From: Dama dama | Lineage: Eukaryota; Chordata; Mammalia; Artiodactyla; Cervidae | DNA length: 64,000 nucleotides | Direction of reading: 5' to 3' | Assembly (NCBI RefSeq): GCF_033118175.1 | Contig: NC_083704.1 | Coordinates: 49,192,501 to 49,256,500 of the forward strand | Shown: positions 49,802-62,554 of the stretch, one piece after another | Layout of the letters: each line of letters begins with the position of its first letter | Position numbering within the stretch: position 1 is the stretch's first letter | Position numbers and translations under genes: made by a program | Notes under the pieces: generated by a model | The model's database searches: none | The model's input: the letters and a program-made list of their open reading frames with translations, nothing else | Told to the model about the DNA's origin: nothing

Positions 49802-50194
49802 GTGCAGAAACCAAAGCTTGCCCAAAGTCTTTCAACTAGGGAGGGAATATTCACTGAGGACAAAGATATCTGTTGACCCAGTTATCTTTGTCTTAGCAGC
49901 TACTTATGTGGAATGAAGTACAAATGGTTCCCTTCTGAGGATTATATCAACTTCATGTTGACATGGAGAATCCAGACAATGGTTCACTACCAAATAAGTG
50001 ACAAAGCACAGTGGATGAATAATTATAATCTATGATTTTCAAACATAACTAGAATTATTCATTCAGCTTCTCAGACACTAAATACTCACTATCCTCTGTG
50101 CATAAGCACTGAGCTGAGCATAGTGTGGGCATTTGCAATTACCTGAGGCATTCTTACCCTGCTAGGCAGTACGTAGCTCTGGTGGGGGCAGCAT

Positions 50195-50415
50195 CACCTA
50201 TTAAGAGCTCAGGCTTTGTGTCTGAGGGAACCAGGATCCAATCCAGCATCTGTCACTTGACTAATATTGGAATCTTGGGCAATTTGCCTAACTTTTCAGA
50301 ACCTTAGTTTTCTCAACTCTAAAACAGGGATGTTGGAAATACCTGCTGTAAAGAGTTAGCATAAGCATTTACAGATAGGTTGTAAGTAACACAATTTACC
50401 ACAGTACCTAAATGT
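50195..50415 (+). repeat. MIR SINE remnant
   Basis: AGAGCTCAGGCTTTGTGTCT, CTTGGGCAATTTGCCTAACT, CTTAGTTTTCTCAACTCTAA, AACAGGGATGTTGGAAATAC: sense MIR in order. Confidence 0.75.
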
Positions 50416-50534
50416 GGTATAAATATAAACCATATACAGATCACCCAATAAAGTCTTAACTATTAATAGATGTAATCTGTAATAGAAACAGGGGTCCCGA
50501 AGAAAATGCAAACAAGGAAACAAAAGCGGTATAG

Positions 50535-50770
50535 GGGAAGAAAAGAGTAATTCCTTCGGGTTAGGGGATGTTGGGAATGCTCCACTATGGAGGCGAATTA
50601 GAACTTGAGCAATGATAGAATTCTGGTGGGCAAAATGGTCAGGAGCGGGAATAGCATCTCAGGCTGAGGAGGCAGTGTGAGCAAAGATACGGAGATGAGA
50701 GAGTCAGGAGTATGTTCAAGGAATTCCACATGGTATTGGGTGGCTGGGAAAGGGAGGGCAAATGGAAAGG
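50535..50770 (+). repeat. Third copy of the uncertain old repeat (internal part)
   Basis: GAATAGCATCTCAGGCTGAG, GGCAGTGTGAGCAAAGATAC and GGAGATGAGAGAGTCAGGAG resemble an internal portion of the family seen at 43.5 and 47.3 kb. Weak. Confidence 0.4.
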
Positions 50771-51159
50771 TGTGGAGAGTCTGACTCTATGAATGTTGAA
50801 AAAAACATTTCTGGAACACACAACTGCGAGTATGTGGTGGTGTCCCAATGAATGTGCAACTGTTCCTTCTGTGGACGCCTGCCATTCCTGGAGGCTGCAA
50901 AGTGATCCCCTTCTCCTGCAGGAAGATATAAAGGCTTGCTATTCTGCTCTCAAGACATGAGTGCCTTGACTCCACGGTACTGGCAGGCCAAGTCTGTCCC
51001 TCCCAGGTTTACTGCTAGAGATACAGCTGCTCTTACAACTTGTAATGCCATGGCACAAAACAGGTCCCTGATCATAAATGTTCTCAAAGTCAGTCTCCTG
51101 GGCCACACTTGCTTAGGTAAAGGTAAAACAACATGGACCATGGCTTTCTTCTTATTTTA

Positions 51160-51690
51160 AAATGTAGATTTTATTTTATTCAGCTCTGGTGAGGTCAACA
51201 GATCAGGAGAAGACTGCCATTGAAGATAATTTGTACTCACCATTCCCGAGAGGAGGGGACATGCCATCCCATGCCAGGGGTGGTGAGGGGGCACACAAGG
51301 AAACTAAATTAGAGTCAGTCAGGAAGTAGAGGGAGTGAGGGGAAAACATGGGCAAGAGCCTTTATTGTGGTTTCCATGGGAAGGAATGGTTGAGGCAGCA
51401 TAAGCAGGTTTAGGGTTGGCTAGTTTGAATAATTTCAACAGGCTCTGGAGCATGAGGGCTGTCCCCAGTTGTTTAGTACCTGGCCTTTGGGTGATTAGGA
51501 CTGGGAAATAGTGGCTCTGAATACGAGATCCTGATATAGGTGGTAGTGGGGGTGTGGACTCTGGATTGATTGGTTTGCATATGAAAATCACACAGATGAG
51601 CCCTTTGCTGTTTCTAGGCACTGGTCAGCCCTGTGAGGGAAAGTCTCTTTGGGGTCAGCAAGGGCACACAGGTCAAAGCATCATAATACA
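51160..51690 (-). repeat. Possible old LTR remnant
   Basis: Reads like a reversed LTR: CAGCTCTGGTGAGGTCAACA, CACCATTCCCGAGAGGAGG and GAGCCTTTATTGTGGTTTCC. No internal retroviral coding sequence is present. I cannot name the family, and it could be unique intronic DNA. Confidence 0.3.
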
Positions 51691-51814
51691 GAAAATTAAA
51701 AAAAAAAAAAAAGTGGTTAATACAGTTATGTCCTTGATAATGTAAGAAAATGGTGTCCTTCAGGAATTTACAGAAACTCTAATATTTCTAATACATACAC
51801 ATATACATACACAC

Positions 51815-51925
51815 ACGTGGTAGTCCAGTGGTTAAGACTGTGTTCCCAGGGCAGAGGGCCTGGGTTCAACCCCTGGTCAGGAAAATAGAGCCCGCAACTA
51901 AGACCCAGCTCAGACACATACACCA
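51815..51925 (+). mobile_element. CHR-type SINE fragment
   Basis: GTGGTAGTCCAGTGGTTAAG head, GGCCTGGGTTCAACCCCTGG B-box region, then CCCGCAACTAAGACCCAGC. The 3' part is degraded. Confidence 0.75.
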
Positions 51926-52819
51926 CACCACTGCAAAACATGTAGTATTTCAGCCTGTGGGTATTAGGTCACAGAGGGCTTGTACATGAAGGCCTCTTTT
52001 CACCTGCTTGCTCGGCATCAGGGAATGAAGCTTTCTTATGCCTGGAGGGGACTTGATGGTATGAAACACTATGAAAATCACTGAATTAATCTTTTCCACA
52101 TTATCCACATGACTGCTTTCATAGAAGCTTTTCATAGTAATGTTTTCAACTTCACTCTTTCATTTATTAACACCTTTTACTAAATGCACCCCTTCTTCCT
52201 GTATTCAAGACCTTAGGAAAGAAAGCTTGCCTTCACACAAGACACTAGTACAGCAGCTGATGTTTCCTGTGAATTGGAACTTGTATGATGGGCCCTGTCA
52301 AGTCGTTTTAACTCTCAGAAAGAATATTAACCCCCTCATGTAGAGATAGAGAGACATACTTGGAGTTGCTGTCCAGGGTTTCATACAAGAGAACCAGAGA
52401 AGCTCTTCTTGACTTTTCACATTGCCTTTGGTATATATCACCTGCCTAGAAGAACAAATGGTTTTGGTCTATTTTTCCTGCCCTTGTATCTAATAACTCT
52501 GATGATGGTCCTTTACAGGATACTGCTCAGGTTTATTTATTAGGTCATGTTTGCAGGAATATTAGAATTTTGCAGAGGAGTAACATGTTGACCTGCTAGT
52601 GGAAATGGGAAGTTTAGTTTCTCTCCTCCCCTGAACACCCCATATCTTGAGCATGTATTATCTTTATCATCGTAAGGTACATTGTAACCATCCCTGCTGT
52701 TTTTCTCATAATGTATGAAGTTAGCTAAATGAATAAACTCTACTTTCCAGCTTGTCCCTGAACTTACATATTTCGGATTGTGATTTTCAAACTCCAGGAT
52801 CATCTTTTAATGATAACAA

Positions 52820-53700
52820 CCATCCAGAACTAAATTGTTTAGCATGATATTTTCCTTAGAGACTAAAGTGGAATTGATAGCCTCTGTAACAACAATTTTG
52901 TACCTTTCATAAATATGTATGTGTGTCTGTGTGTTATTCTCTCATTCAAGGCTTATTACTTTTTGCTAATATGCTATTGCTTGGGATTAGTTAATTAAAC
53001 ATGACTTAAAAGTTTGCATTATACTTAAACTAGTGACAAAAATTGCTTAACATGATTTCTTGGTTATATGCTGCTTTTGGAATGGCAAGAAAGCAGAGTC
53101 AAGAAAATACATTCACTCTGTTAAATCTTTATTTATTTTCTAAGGAGTGAGAGAGCATTTTTATCCAAGTGGTGAGAACCTCCTGGAGTTGATTGACTTA
53201 AATTAGCTTGATTGCTTTTTATCAATCGCAGCTGCACTGTTTAGCATAAAAATGCAAAACATCTAAAAAGCATTTGCCTTGCAGCATCCTCGAAAGATGT
53301 TTTTAGTTAGTTTTAAGATGTTTCAAATTTTTATTCTGCACAGATTCTCTGAGAATGTATCCAGAACATATCTAGTTACAGAGAATTAGTACAGATATTG
53401 TAAACTTTGAGAAAATGAATTAAAGAAAATATGCTGTTTTATGAATTACATATTTAGAATTTGGGCTTTTTAGCTTTTAAATGTCTCTCGTAAGTTAAAC
53501 AGTTCAGCAATATTTGTTGCAGTGGCCGAGCCAAGCAAACCGCTGCTAAACATTAAAAAACAGTCGTTGGAACTTTTCACATAATGAGCCATTTGGCCTT
53601 TCTTGTGGAGCTGTGACATGGTTCAGTGGAAACTAGCTGTTGTAAAGTTAGGTAAAACCAGCTTTGTCTTGAAATCCTATGAATGAATTTCAGACCATCA
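52820..53700. other. Repeat-free intronic block with homeodomain-like and E-box motifs
   Basis: No transposon recognised over about 880 bp. It contains TTAGTTAATTAAAC (a TAAT/ATTA-type homeodomain core) near 52989, and TTTTATCAATCGCAGCTGCA near 53217, which includes an E-box CAGCTG. These short motifs are common by chance; an enhancer role is conjecture. Confidence 0.3.
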
Positions 53701-53929
53701 TCTTCATTTTCTCCCTAACTTAGTTTAATGATGGGCATGGCTGACTTACTGAAAGTCTTCTTGTGTGGGTGTTGCTGGGAGTGGTCCATTCTGGAACCCA
53801 TTCTATTTTCTTTCTGAATCAACTGCTGTTTTTTTTTTTTTTTAATACCCCCATTTGATAGATTTTTGTTCTTTGGTGTTTTGGACATAATCAGCATCAA
53901 AATTAGAAGAAGATGCACTCTCAGAGTTG

Positions 53930-53996
53930 ATGAGAGAGAAAAAGGGAGACAAAGAGGAAGGGAGAAAGAGGAGAGGGGGAGAGAGAAAGGAGGGCA
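53930..53996. repeat. GA-rich polypurine tract
   Basis: About 67 bp almost entirely purine on the + strand (GAGAGAAAAAGGGAGACAAA-type), capable in principle of triplex formation. No gene nearby. Confidence 0.8.
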
Positions 53997-55657
53997 AGCT
54001 AGTTTCTTGTCATATTTTTGTCAAAAATCACCTACAGGTCTTGGTTGATAGAGAACGAATCTCTTTCAGACTCTAGGACTTAAGTTCATAGAACAGAGCT
54101 TCATGGGCACACCAGGGGCATGTTCTTTCAGCATGAGCTTGGGATTGCAATTCATGCATATAAGACAGATTTTCCCTTTAAGTATATTTGAGTAGAGTAC
54201 CATCATTTCTCTGTTGGACATTATAGAAGTCCTCTGTGTGAGAAGGGCATGTGCCTACCATCACTTGGCCAATTTTTCTCCTTTTAAAGGGTGTGAAGGG
54301 TCACCTTCTTGAGTTTGTAATGCTCTTGGGCCATGTGCCCTCAATTGGAGAGAGAATTGGAGTCCTTGAGTCATTGTCAGGCAGTAGACACCCCCACCTT
54401 TGTGAAAGCAACTGCTGGGTATTGATCCGTTTATCAATCAAAAGAGGCACAGGGATTCCATATGAACAGGTGGGCCCCTAATAAGAGCAGATGTGTGTCC
54501 TGGACTCCAGAGGTGACCTTTGAGCTATGAGATTAATGAGTTCAAAGGCATTTTTCCATAGCTTTTCATTCTGGATAAATCTCTTTTATCCAGGTAGATT
54601 TGTGGAATCAAATAAGCCACATCATTCTGGGGAAATTTTTGAAAAATTCTTACCTGTTTCAATACTGCCTACAGGGTACTTTCCAAAAATCCTTCTTCCC
54701 CTCAGTTTTAATGTATTACTAGTATGCTCTAATGATACTATTGGTGTTTAAATCATTCACAATTTTTACATTATGATAGTTTAAAAAATTGTTTCCCTGT
54801 TCCTATCGGATCTTTGTTATGGTCTTCACATTATGTATCATATATTTGCTTTTATAATATATCTAAAATTTAGGGTTTTGAGTTTTTAAATTTAACATAG
54901 TGTTATTAAAAGTGTGTCTCTGTGTTTATAACCTCCTGATTTTTTTTTTTTTTTTTTACTGTTAATGGCATTGTGTGCTCTGATTTACCCAGGCATGCTT
55001 CTACTTTTGGTCACTGCAGTTGTTTCCAAAAATTTTCACTTGGTTATATGTACTATTTCAGTGAGAATGTCTCTTAATGTTAAGATGTCCAGCATAGCAT
55101 TATTATCCTTTGTTTTGACTTCAATTATTAAATAGGATTTAAAGTGTTTACTGGGTGTATTTTCTCTGTGAGTCTCATGTGGTGGATTCTCATTATAATT
55201 ATACATTAGTGATATTAACTCTGTCTTGATACAAATATTTATTTACTCCATTTTTTAATTTGCCCTTTAAATTTTGGTTTTGTGAGTTTTCATCAGGTTT
55301 TTGGCTATAAATATAGTTGAATCTGTCAACCATTTTTGCCCTCACTTCTTTGGTTCTCCAAAGATTAATTTATTTAAATGGTCTTTCTTCATTGTTCAGT
55401 CTTGATTCTGTCTTCATCTTATTTCCCATATGTAATTGGTGTTTTGCAGGGGAGCTCTCTCTCTTCTCAGTTTGATTGTTTGTAGTATATCTTTCATTGA
55501 GCTTCTTTGTGTTCTAGATAGGAAGGGATATTGCTACCCTAAATCCAGAATTGATTTTTGAGAATAATATTTGATATGCCTACCCGACTTTTCTCCCATT
55601 TTATTATTAGTACCATTTTCTCTGTTTTATCATCTATAGAGTACACTCAGTCTGCTA

Positions 55658-57640
55658 ATTATTGTTGTTGTTCAGTCAGTAAGTCATATTCCACTCTTTG
55701 TGACATCAGGAACTACAGTATGCCAGGCTTCCCTGCCCTCACTATCTTCCAGAGTTTGCTCAAACTTATGTTCATTGAGTCAGTGATACTATCTAACCAT
55801 CTGATCCCCCACTGCCCACTTCTCCTGCCTGCAATCTTTCCCAGCATCAGGGTCTTTTCCAATGACCTGGCTCTTCACATCAGGTGGCCAAATTAGGTTT
55901 GAGCTTTAGGTTCAGCATATTCAGGCTGAATTTCCTTTAGAATTGACTACTTTGATCTCCTTGCTCTCCAAGGGACTCTCAAGGGTCTTCTCCAACAGCA
56001 TCAAAAGCATCAATTCTTTGGCATTCAGCATGGTTCAGCTCTCATATCCACACATGACTGCTGTAAAAACCCATAGCTGTGACTGTTTGGACCTTTGTTG
56101 CCAAAGTGATTCCTCTGCTTTTTAATATGCTGTCTAGGTTTCTCATAGCTTTTCTTCCAAGAAGCAAGTGTCTTTTGATTTCATGGCTGCAGTCACCATC
56201 CACAGTGATTTTGGAGCCCAAGAAAATAAAGTGTGTCTCTGTTTCTACTTATTGGCCCACCTATTTGCCATGAAGCAATGGGACTGGATGCCATGATCTT
56301 CATTTTTGAATGTTGAGTTTTAAGCCAGCTTTTTCACTCTCCTCTTTCACCTTCAACAAGAGGCTTTTTAGTTCCTCTATACTTTCAGCCATTAGGGTAG
56401 TATCATCTGCATATATGAGATTGTTGACATTTCTCTCAGCAATTTTGATTCCAGTTTGTGATTCATCCAGCCTGGCATTTCACATGATGTACCCTGCATA
56501 GAAGTTAAAGAAGCAGGGTGACATTATATAGACTTGATATACTCCTTTCCCAATTTGAAACCAGTCTGTTGTTCCATGTCCAGTTCTAACTGTTGCTTCT
56601 TTACCTTCATACAGGTTTCTCAGGAGACAGGTAAGGTGGTCTGGTATTCTCTTTAAGGATTTTCCACATCTGGAAGTTCTCAGTTCACATTCTGTTGAAG
56701 TCTAGCTTGAAGGATTTTGAGCATTACCTTGCTAGCATGTGAAATGCGCACAGTGGTACAGTAGTTTGAGCATTCTTTGGCATTGCCCTTCTTTGGGATT
56801 AAAATAAAAACTGACCTTTTCCAGTCCTGTGACCACTACTGAGTTTTTCATATTTGCTGGCATATTGAGTCCAGCACTTTCATAGCATCATCTTTGAGGA
56901 TTTGAAATGACTCGGCTGGAATTCTATCACTTGAGGTAGCTTTGTTCATAGTAATGCTTTCTAAGGCCCACCTGACCTCACACTACAGGATGTCTGGCTC
57001 TAGGTGAGTGACCACACCATTGTGGTTATCCAGGCCATTAAGACCTTTTTTGTACAATTCTTCTGTGTATTCTTGACACCTCTTCTTAATCTACTCCACT
57101 TCTGTTAGGTCTTTACTGTTTCTGTCCTTCATTATGCCTATCGTTGTATGAAATATTCCCATGGTATCTCTGATTTTCTTGAAGAGATCTCAATCTTTCC
57201 CATTCTGTTGTTTTCTCTATTTCTTTGCAATGTTCACTTAAGAAGGCTTTCTTATCTCTTCTGTGCTCTTTTCTGGAACTCTGCATTCAGTTGGGTATAT
57301 CTTTCTCTTTCTCCTTTGCCTTTTGCTTCTCTTTTTCTCAGCTATTTGTAAGGCCTCCTCAGACAGCCATTTTGCCTTCTTGCATTTATTTTTCTTTGGG
57401 ATGGTTTTGATCACCACCTTCTGTACAATGTTACAAACTGCTCTCTATAGTTATCCAGGCTCTGTCATCAGATCTAATCCCTTGAATCTATTTGTCACTT
57501 CCATTGTATAATCATAAGAGATTTGATTTAGGTCATACCTGAATGGCCTAGTGGTTTTCCCTACTTTCTTCAATTTAAGCCTGAATTTTGCCATAAGGAG
57601 CTCATGATCTGAGCCACACTTGACTGGGCTTGCCTATTTA
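55658..57640 (-). mobile_element. BovB LINE, 2-kb degraded copy
   Basis: From the reversed 3' end (GTTGTTGTTCAGTCAGTAAG) through the RT region (TTGTTCCATGTCCAGTTCTA) and pre-RT linker to GGAGCTCATGATCTGAGCCA near 57610. It has many indels and stops, so it is older than the 37.8-kb copy, though it extends further 5'. Confidence 0.9.
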
Positions 57641-60600
57641 ATTGTCTTATTTTCTTGCTATGTTATTCCAGTGAAAAAAGATAGGAGCATCTCATCCACC
57701 ATTGTATGTTTCCTCCAAACTTAATGTTGAGCCTGGTCAACATTGACAAAACAGTTGTTCGATAAATTTTTGGAAACATTTTTGTTAATGTACCAATTTG
57801 GCGGGATAATGTGTATTTTTTGACAAGGTTTCACTTAGAGTCCAAAAAATAAGAGCCAACTACTTATCAGTATTGATGGGCTACATGGAAGAAATTTAAC
57901 TTAATTTTCACCCTTCTCCCCAACCTTTCAGAAGTTCAGAAAATCAACATATCAATAAGAAGGACACAACACTGTATATTATTCTTTGTCTTATTATAAA
58001 TTTAAAGTAAATCTTTTCTTAGGAAAATGTAAAATTGTTAATAAGTTGTCTCTGGTATTCTTTTAAATAAGATGGTCTTAACATCCTCCTCATTCTTTAA
58101 CTGCACAATGTTTAACAGAAGTTTTACAAGCTGGAAGCCCACCTGTGAACCCAGTCCACAGATTTATTTTAATGGACTCAGTGTTCTTTGTTTATTTGAT
58201 ATATTTTTTCTTAAAGAAATTTTTAAAAGGTGCTCAAAATGAAAGAAAATCAGGATATGTCACATAATAATGTAGGTTGTGGTTTCTCTTAAGAAAGGTG
58301 AACCTACATAGCACTGCTGTGACTCCCTCCCTCTTAGCAGCCTTGCTTGGGGCGGAGTCACTGGCTGCTCTTAGGGATGAGATGTGTTTCCCCAGTTTGC
58401 CAAGTCCCCATCCAGCCAGAGTTGCTCTTTGGTGTCGTTTGCCTGACCTCCTTGGCATTTAATTTGTGACTCTGGTCAGCTTTGTAAGTGAAATTAAGGA
58501 GGGAAAGGTTAACTAGTGAACATCTGAATAAACTATGAATGTAAGGACATCCAGGTGACAAGGATCTGGCAACGATTGCTATTGAAAGTGCCTGCCCCCT
58601 TTTCCTGGATCTCAAGTTTAATTCCTAAAGGAAGCCCAACCAAAATGCATTTCTTGTGCTCCCAACACCAACACAGGTTGCAAAGGATGAGGGGATGCTG
58701 TGATGTTTTTTGGCTATGTCATATATAGTGTATTTCCCTCAGCTTGGAAAGTCTAAGCACAAACATCTTGATTCTCTCCTTCCAGGCTCAGAGCAACCCA
58801 ATTTCCTCTTGCTGAGTGGAACATTTCCAACTTAGTAAGTTTTTTTTGTCTCTAATGAATGACTTCCTCCCCTACATTATTAGGACACTGAAACTATAAT
58901 GGCTTCTTCAGGCCCTGATGTGGGAGGCAGAAAAGCAGAGTTGTTGAATTCTGTTTGTCACCTAAGTTCTCCAGGTCCCTGTGTGCAGGCTACTCTGATA
59001 GACAGATAAGGCCCAGTTCTGACTTCTAGTGGATGTGGGGTCATGGCTTAAGTCCTTCACTTTCCTGAGGCTAACTTTTCTTCTCTGAAAACAGGAGGAA
59101 TGATGCTTTCTTCTTCATCATCATACCCTTAGGCTGGTGAGTAGTACTTCAGGTATTTAATAATTAGCTGTAGGTTTGTTATTATTACAGTGTTGTTGAC
59201 TTAGAGAGGGACTGGTGTGAGCCCATCAAAAATCTGCTGGGAATACATGTATATGAATAATGTGAACTCTTAGAATGAAAACAGTTGCTTTCTTTTGTGA
59301 AATTACTATATTCTTATTGTCCAATGTGTTAATGCTCTTATCTTCATTGGTGATAAAAACTTGCTCTTGTGATTGTTTCCCTGAGGTGTGAAAAGGATTT
59401 TGTGCAGGTGCAGGCCAGAGGCCTCCATGTCCACAACGCGAAGAGCACAGGTTCTGCCCACTCATCTCTGATCACAGCAGAGTGTGGCTGCTTTTCAGAG
59501 CAGGCATCATCCTATCCAATGAAATGAAAATTTTTTTTTTTCATAGTCTTTACTGAGATTAGAAAGAGCAAGGTTTCATTCATCTTTGCCTGGAAAATAA
59601 CTTTGCATTCAGAACTGTACTGAGAAGAGAAAAATAGAGGAGGATATTTTTTCCTCCATAATTTGATTTACCCCAAAATATTTGTGTTTAGGACAATTGT
59701 CAGAGGTAAGAGAATGAGTTTTTAGGTTCCATTCCTTATAATTCCATCTTCCTTATACTTTTTATAGCATGTGCAGTCATGAAATAACCAAGACATTATT
59801 TTTATAGCTCTTACTTTACCATGACTCAAGCATAAATATATTGCAATTTAATAGTGTTAATAAAAGTAACTTGTGATGATGGGGAATATATAGAAAGGAA
59901 TGGCAGGAAAGTACATTTTAGCCCTGATCTTCTGAGTGAAGATATTTCAGAAAATGTCTTATTTTCAGGTTCTTGGCGATTCTTAACAAAATTTGTCAAG
60001 ACAAAATTTGGCATTTGAAAAATGTAAATTTTGTAGGCTATTTTGGTCCTTTATTTAAACAATACTTAGGATTGTTAGCAATCAAAAAAAAAAAAAAAAT
60101 CTGCTTCCAGTGGGACTACTCTAACCTACTTCTAGTATGTGGCTGTTTTATCAAGTGTAGATTTAAATCATAATGCATTATGTGTGGCCATGTAAGCTTC
60201 TAAGGCAATCTTCTAAGTGTTACGTTTCTAAGACCTCCCACTGTGTCCTGGAGTTAGGTGCTTAGTCCGTACTTGCTCAGTGGTCCAGAGGGCATTTGTT
60301 CAGGCACATATGTTCCACTGAAGGTGTTGGGTTCTGGGTAGGAAAGAGGAAAACACTCAGACCATGAGCTTAGCTATAAATACGTTTGGAGAGTTTGCCG
60401 AATATAGAATATAATATTAAACTTGCATTTGAAAAAGAACATATTCTAGTGCAGTATTTTCCATAGTACGTTCCCTAGGATATTAATAGGATGTTATAAA
60501 AAAGGGTGTGTTGGAGTTAAATAAGCTTGGGAGATGCTTATTAACCAAACTTAAAGTGGACTTCACAGAGCATTTAGCAAATTCTAGGAAGAGTATTTCC

Positions 60601-60715
60601 CAAATTAATTTTACCTTGGAACATTTCTCCCACCCCACTCCCAGTCCTTTATTTCCCCAACATGAGTACTTGTAGAACTGGTTTTCTCTGGAAATGCTTT
60701 TGGGAATGCTAGGAT

Positions 60716-61036
60716 TATGCATAGTATAAATTGCCACAAAATCAGTGGCTTAAAACCATAAAAATTTATTGTCTGACAGTTCTGGAGGCCACTTAGCCAA
60801 AATCAAGGTGCTGGCAAGGCTGCACCCCCTCCAGATGGGGGAGAATCCTCTCCTGTCTTTTCTAGCTTTTAATGCTTCAGGCATTCCTTGACTTGGCTTG
60901 CAGAAACTCCAGTTTCTGCCTTTATTTTCACATGGCCTTCTCCTCCTGTCTGTGTCTTCTGATATGTGTGTCTTTTATTAGGACCTTTATCATTGGATTT
61001 AAGGTCCATCCAGATGGTTCAGGATAATGTCATCTT
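60716..61036 (-). mobile_element. MLT1-type LTR, left part (split by L1)
   Basis: AATCAGTGGCTTAAAACCAT, AAAATTTATTGTCTGACAGT, TTCTGGAGGCCACTTAGCC and TTTCACATGGCCTTCTCCTC follow the reversed MLT1 LTR in order. The sequence then stops at the L1 poly-T and resumes at 63300. Confidence 0.75.
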
Positions 61037-61398
61037 TTTTTTTTTCCCCCATTTATTTTTATTAGTTGGAGGCTAATTACTTTACAATATTGTAGTGGTT
61101 TTTGCCATACATTGACATGAATCAGCCATGGATTTACATGTGTTCCCCATCCCGATCCCCCCTCCCACCTCCCTCTCCATCCCATCCCTCTGGGTCTTCC
61201 CAGTGCACCAGCCCTGACCCCTTGTCTCATGCATCCAACCTGGGCTGGTGATCTGTTTCACCCTTGATAGTATACTTGTTTCAGTGCTGTTCTGTCTGAA
61301 TATCCCACCCTTGCCTTCTCCCACAGAGTCCAAAAGTCTGTTCTGTACATCTGTGTCTCTTTTTCTGTTTTGCATATAGGGTTATCATTAACATCTTT

Positions 61399-61752
61399 TT
61401 AAATTCCATATATATGCGTTAGTATACTGTATTGGTCTTTATCTTTCTGGCTTACTTCACTCTGTATAATGGGCTCCAGTTTCATCCATCTCATTAGAAC
61501 TGATTCAAATGAATTCTTTTTAATGGCTGAGTAATATTCCATAGTGTATATGTACCACAGCTTTCTTATCCATTTGTCTGCTGATGGGCATCTAGGTTGC
61601 TTCCTTCTCCTGGCTATTATAAACAGTGCTGAGATGAACATTGGGATACAAGTGTCTCTTTCAGATCTGGTTTCCTTGGTGTGTATGCCCAGGAGTGGGA
61701 TTGCTGGGTCATATGGCAGTTCTATTTCCAGTATTTTAAGGAATCTCCACAC
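61399..61752 (-). pseudogene. L1 ORF2 C-terminal remnant (minus arm)
   Basis: Open frame with LPYDPAIPLLGIHTKETR and WIRKLWYIYTMEYYSAIKKN to the normal stop after HIYGI. It is separated by a frameshift, near the CWRGC zinc-knuckle-like region, from the next ORF2 piece upstream. Confidence 0.85.
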
Positions 61753-61878
61753 TGTTCTCCATAGTGGCTGTACTAGTTTGCTTTCCCACCAACAGTGTAA
61801 GAGGGTTCCCTTTTCTCCACACCCTCTCCAGCATTTATTGCTTGTAGACTTTTGGATAACAGCTATTCTGACTGACGT

Positions 61879-62217
61879 TTAATGGTACCTCATTGAGGTT
61901 TTGATTTGCATTTCTCTGATAATGAGTGATGTTGAGCATCTTTTCATGTGTTTGTTAGCCACCTGTATGTCTTCTTTGGAGAAATGTCTGTTTAGTTCTT
62001 TGGCCCATTTTTTGATTGGGTGATTTATTTTTCTGGAATTGAGCTTCAGGAGTTGCTTGTATATTTTTGAGATTAATCCTTTGTCTGTTTCTTCATTTGC
62101 TATTATTTTCTCCCAATCTGAGGGCTGTCTTTTCACCTTGCTTATACTTTCCTTTGTTGTGCAAAAGCTTCTAAGTTTAATTAGGTCCCATTTGTTTATT
62201 CTTGCTTTTATTTCCAA
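61879..62217 (-). pseudogene. L1 ORF2 fragment before the Cys motif (minus arm)
   Basis: Frame including KVKRQPSDWEKIIANEETDK, NRHFSKEDIQVANKHMKRCS and REMQIKTSMRYH, then a stop that replaces the normal continuation. It matches ORF2 residues just upstream of the Cys motif. Confidence 0.85.
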
Positions 62218-62554
62218 TATTCTGGGAGGTGGGTCATAGAGGATCTTGCTGTGATCTATGTCAGAGAGTGTTTTGCCTATGTTCTCCTCTAGGAGTTTTA
62301 TAGTTTCTGGTCTTACATTTAGATCTTTATTCCATTTTGAGTTTATTTTTGTGTATGGTGTTATAAAGTGTTCTAGTATTATTCTTTTACAAGTGGTTGA
62401 CCAGTTTTCCCAGCACCACTCTCAATGGTGAAAAATTGAAAGCATTTCCCCTAAAATCAGGAACAAGACAAGGGTGTCCACTCTCACCACTACTATTCAA
62501 CATAGTTTTGGAAGTTTTGGCCACAGCAATCAGAGCAGAAGAAGAAATAAAAGG

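Larger units (their letters stand above)
49265..49845 (-). repeat. MIR remnant interrupted by a pair of SINEs
   Basis: Left part 49265-49382 (TACTGAGCACTTTATATATG, TCATAGCACCCCTGCGAAGG) and right part 49802-49845 (GCAGAAACCAAAGCTTGCCC) form one reversed MIR when the SINE pair between them is removed. Confidence 0.55.
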
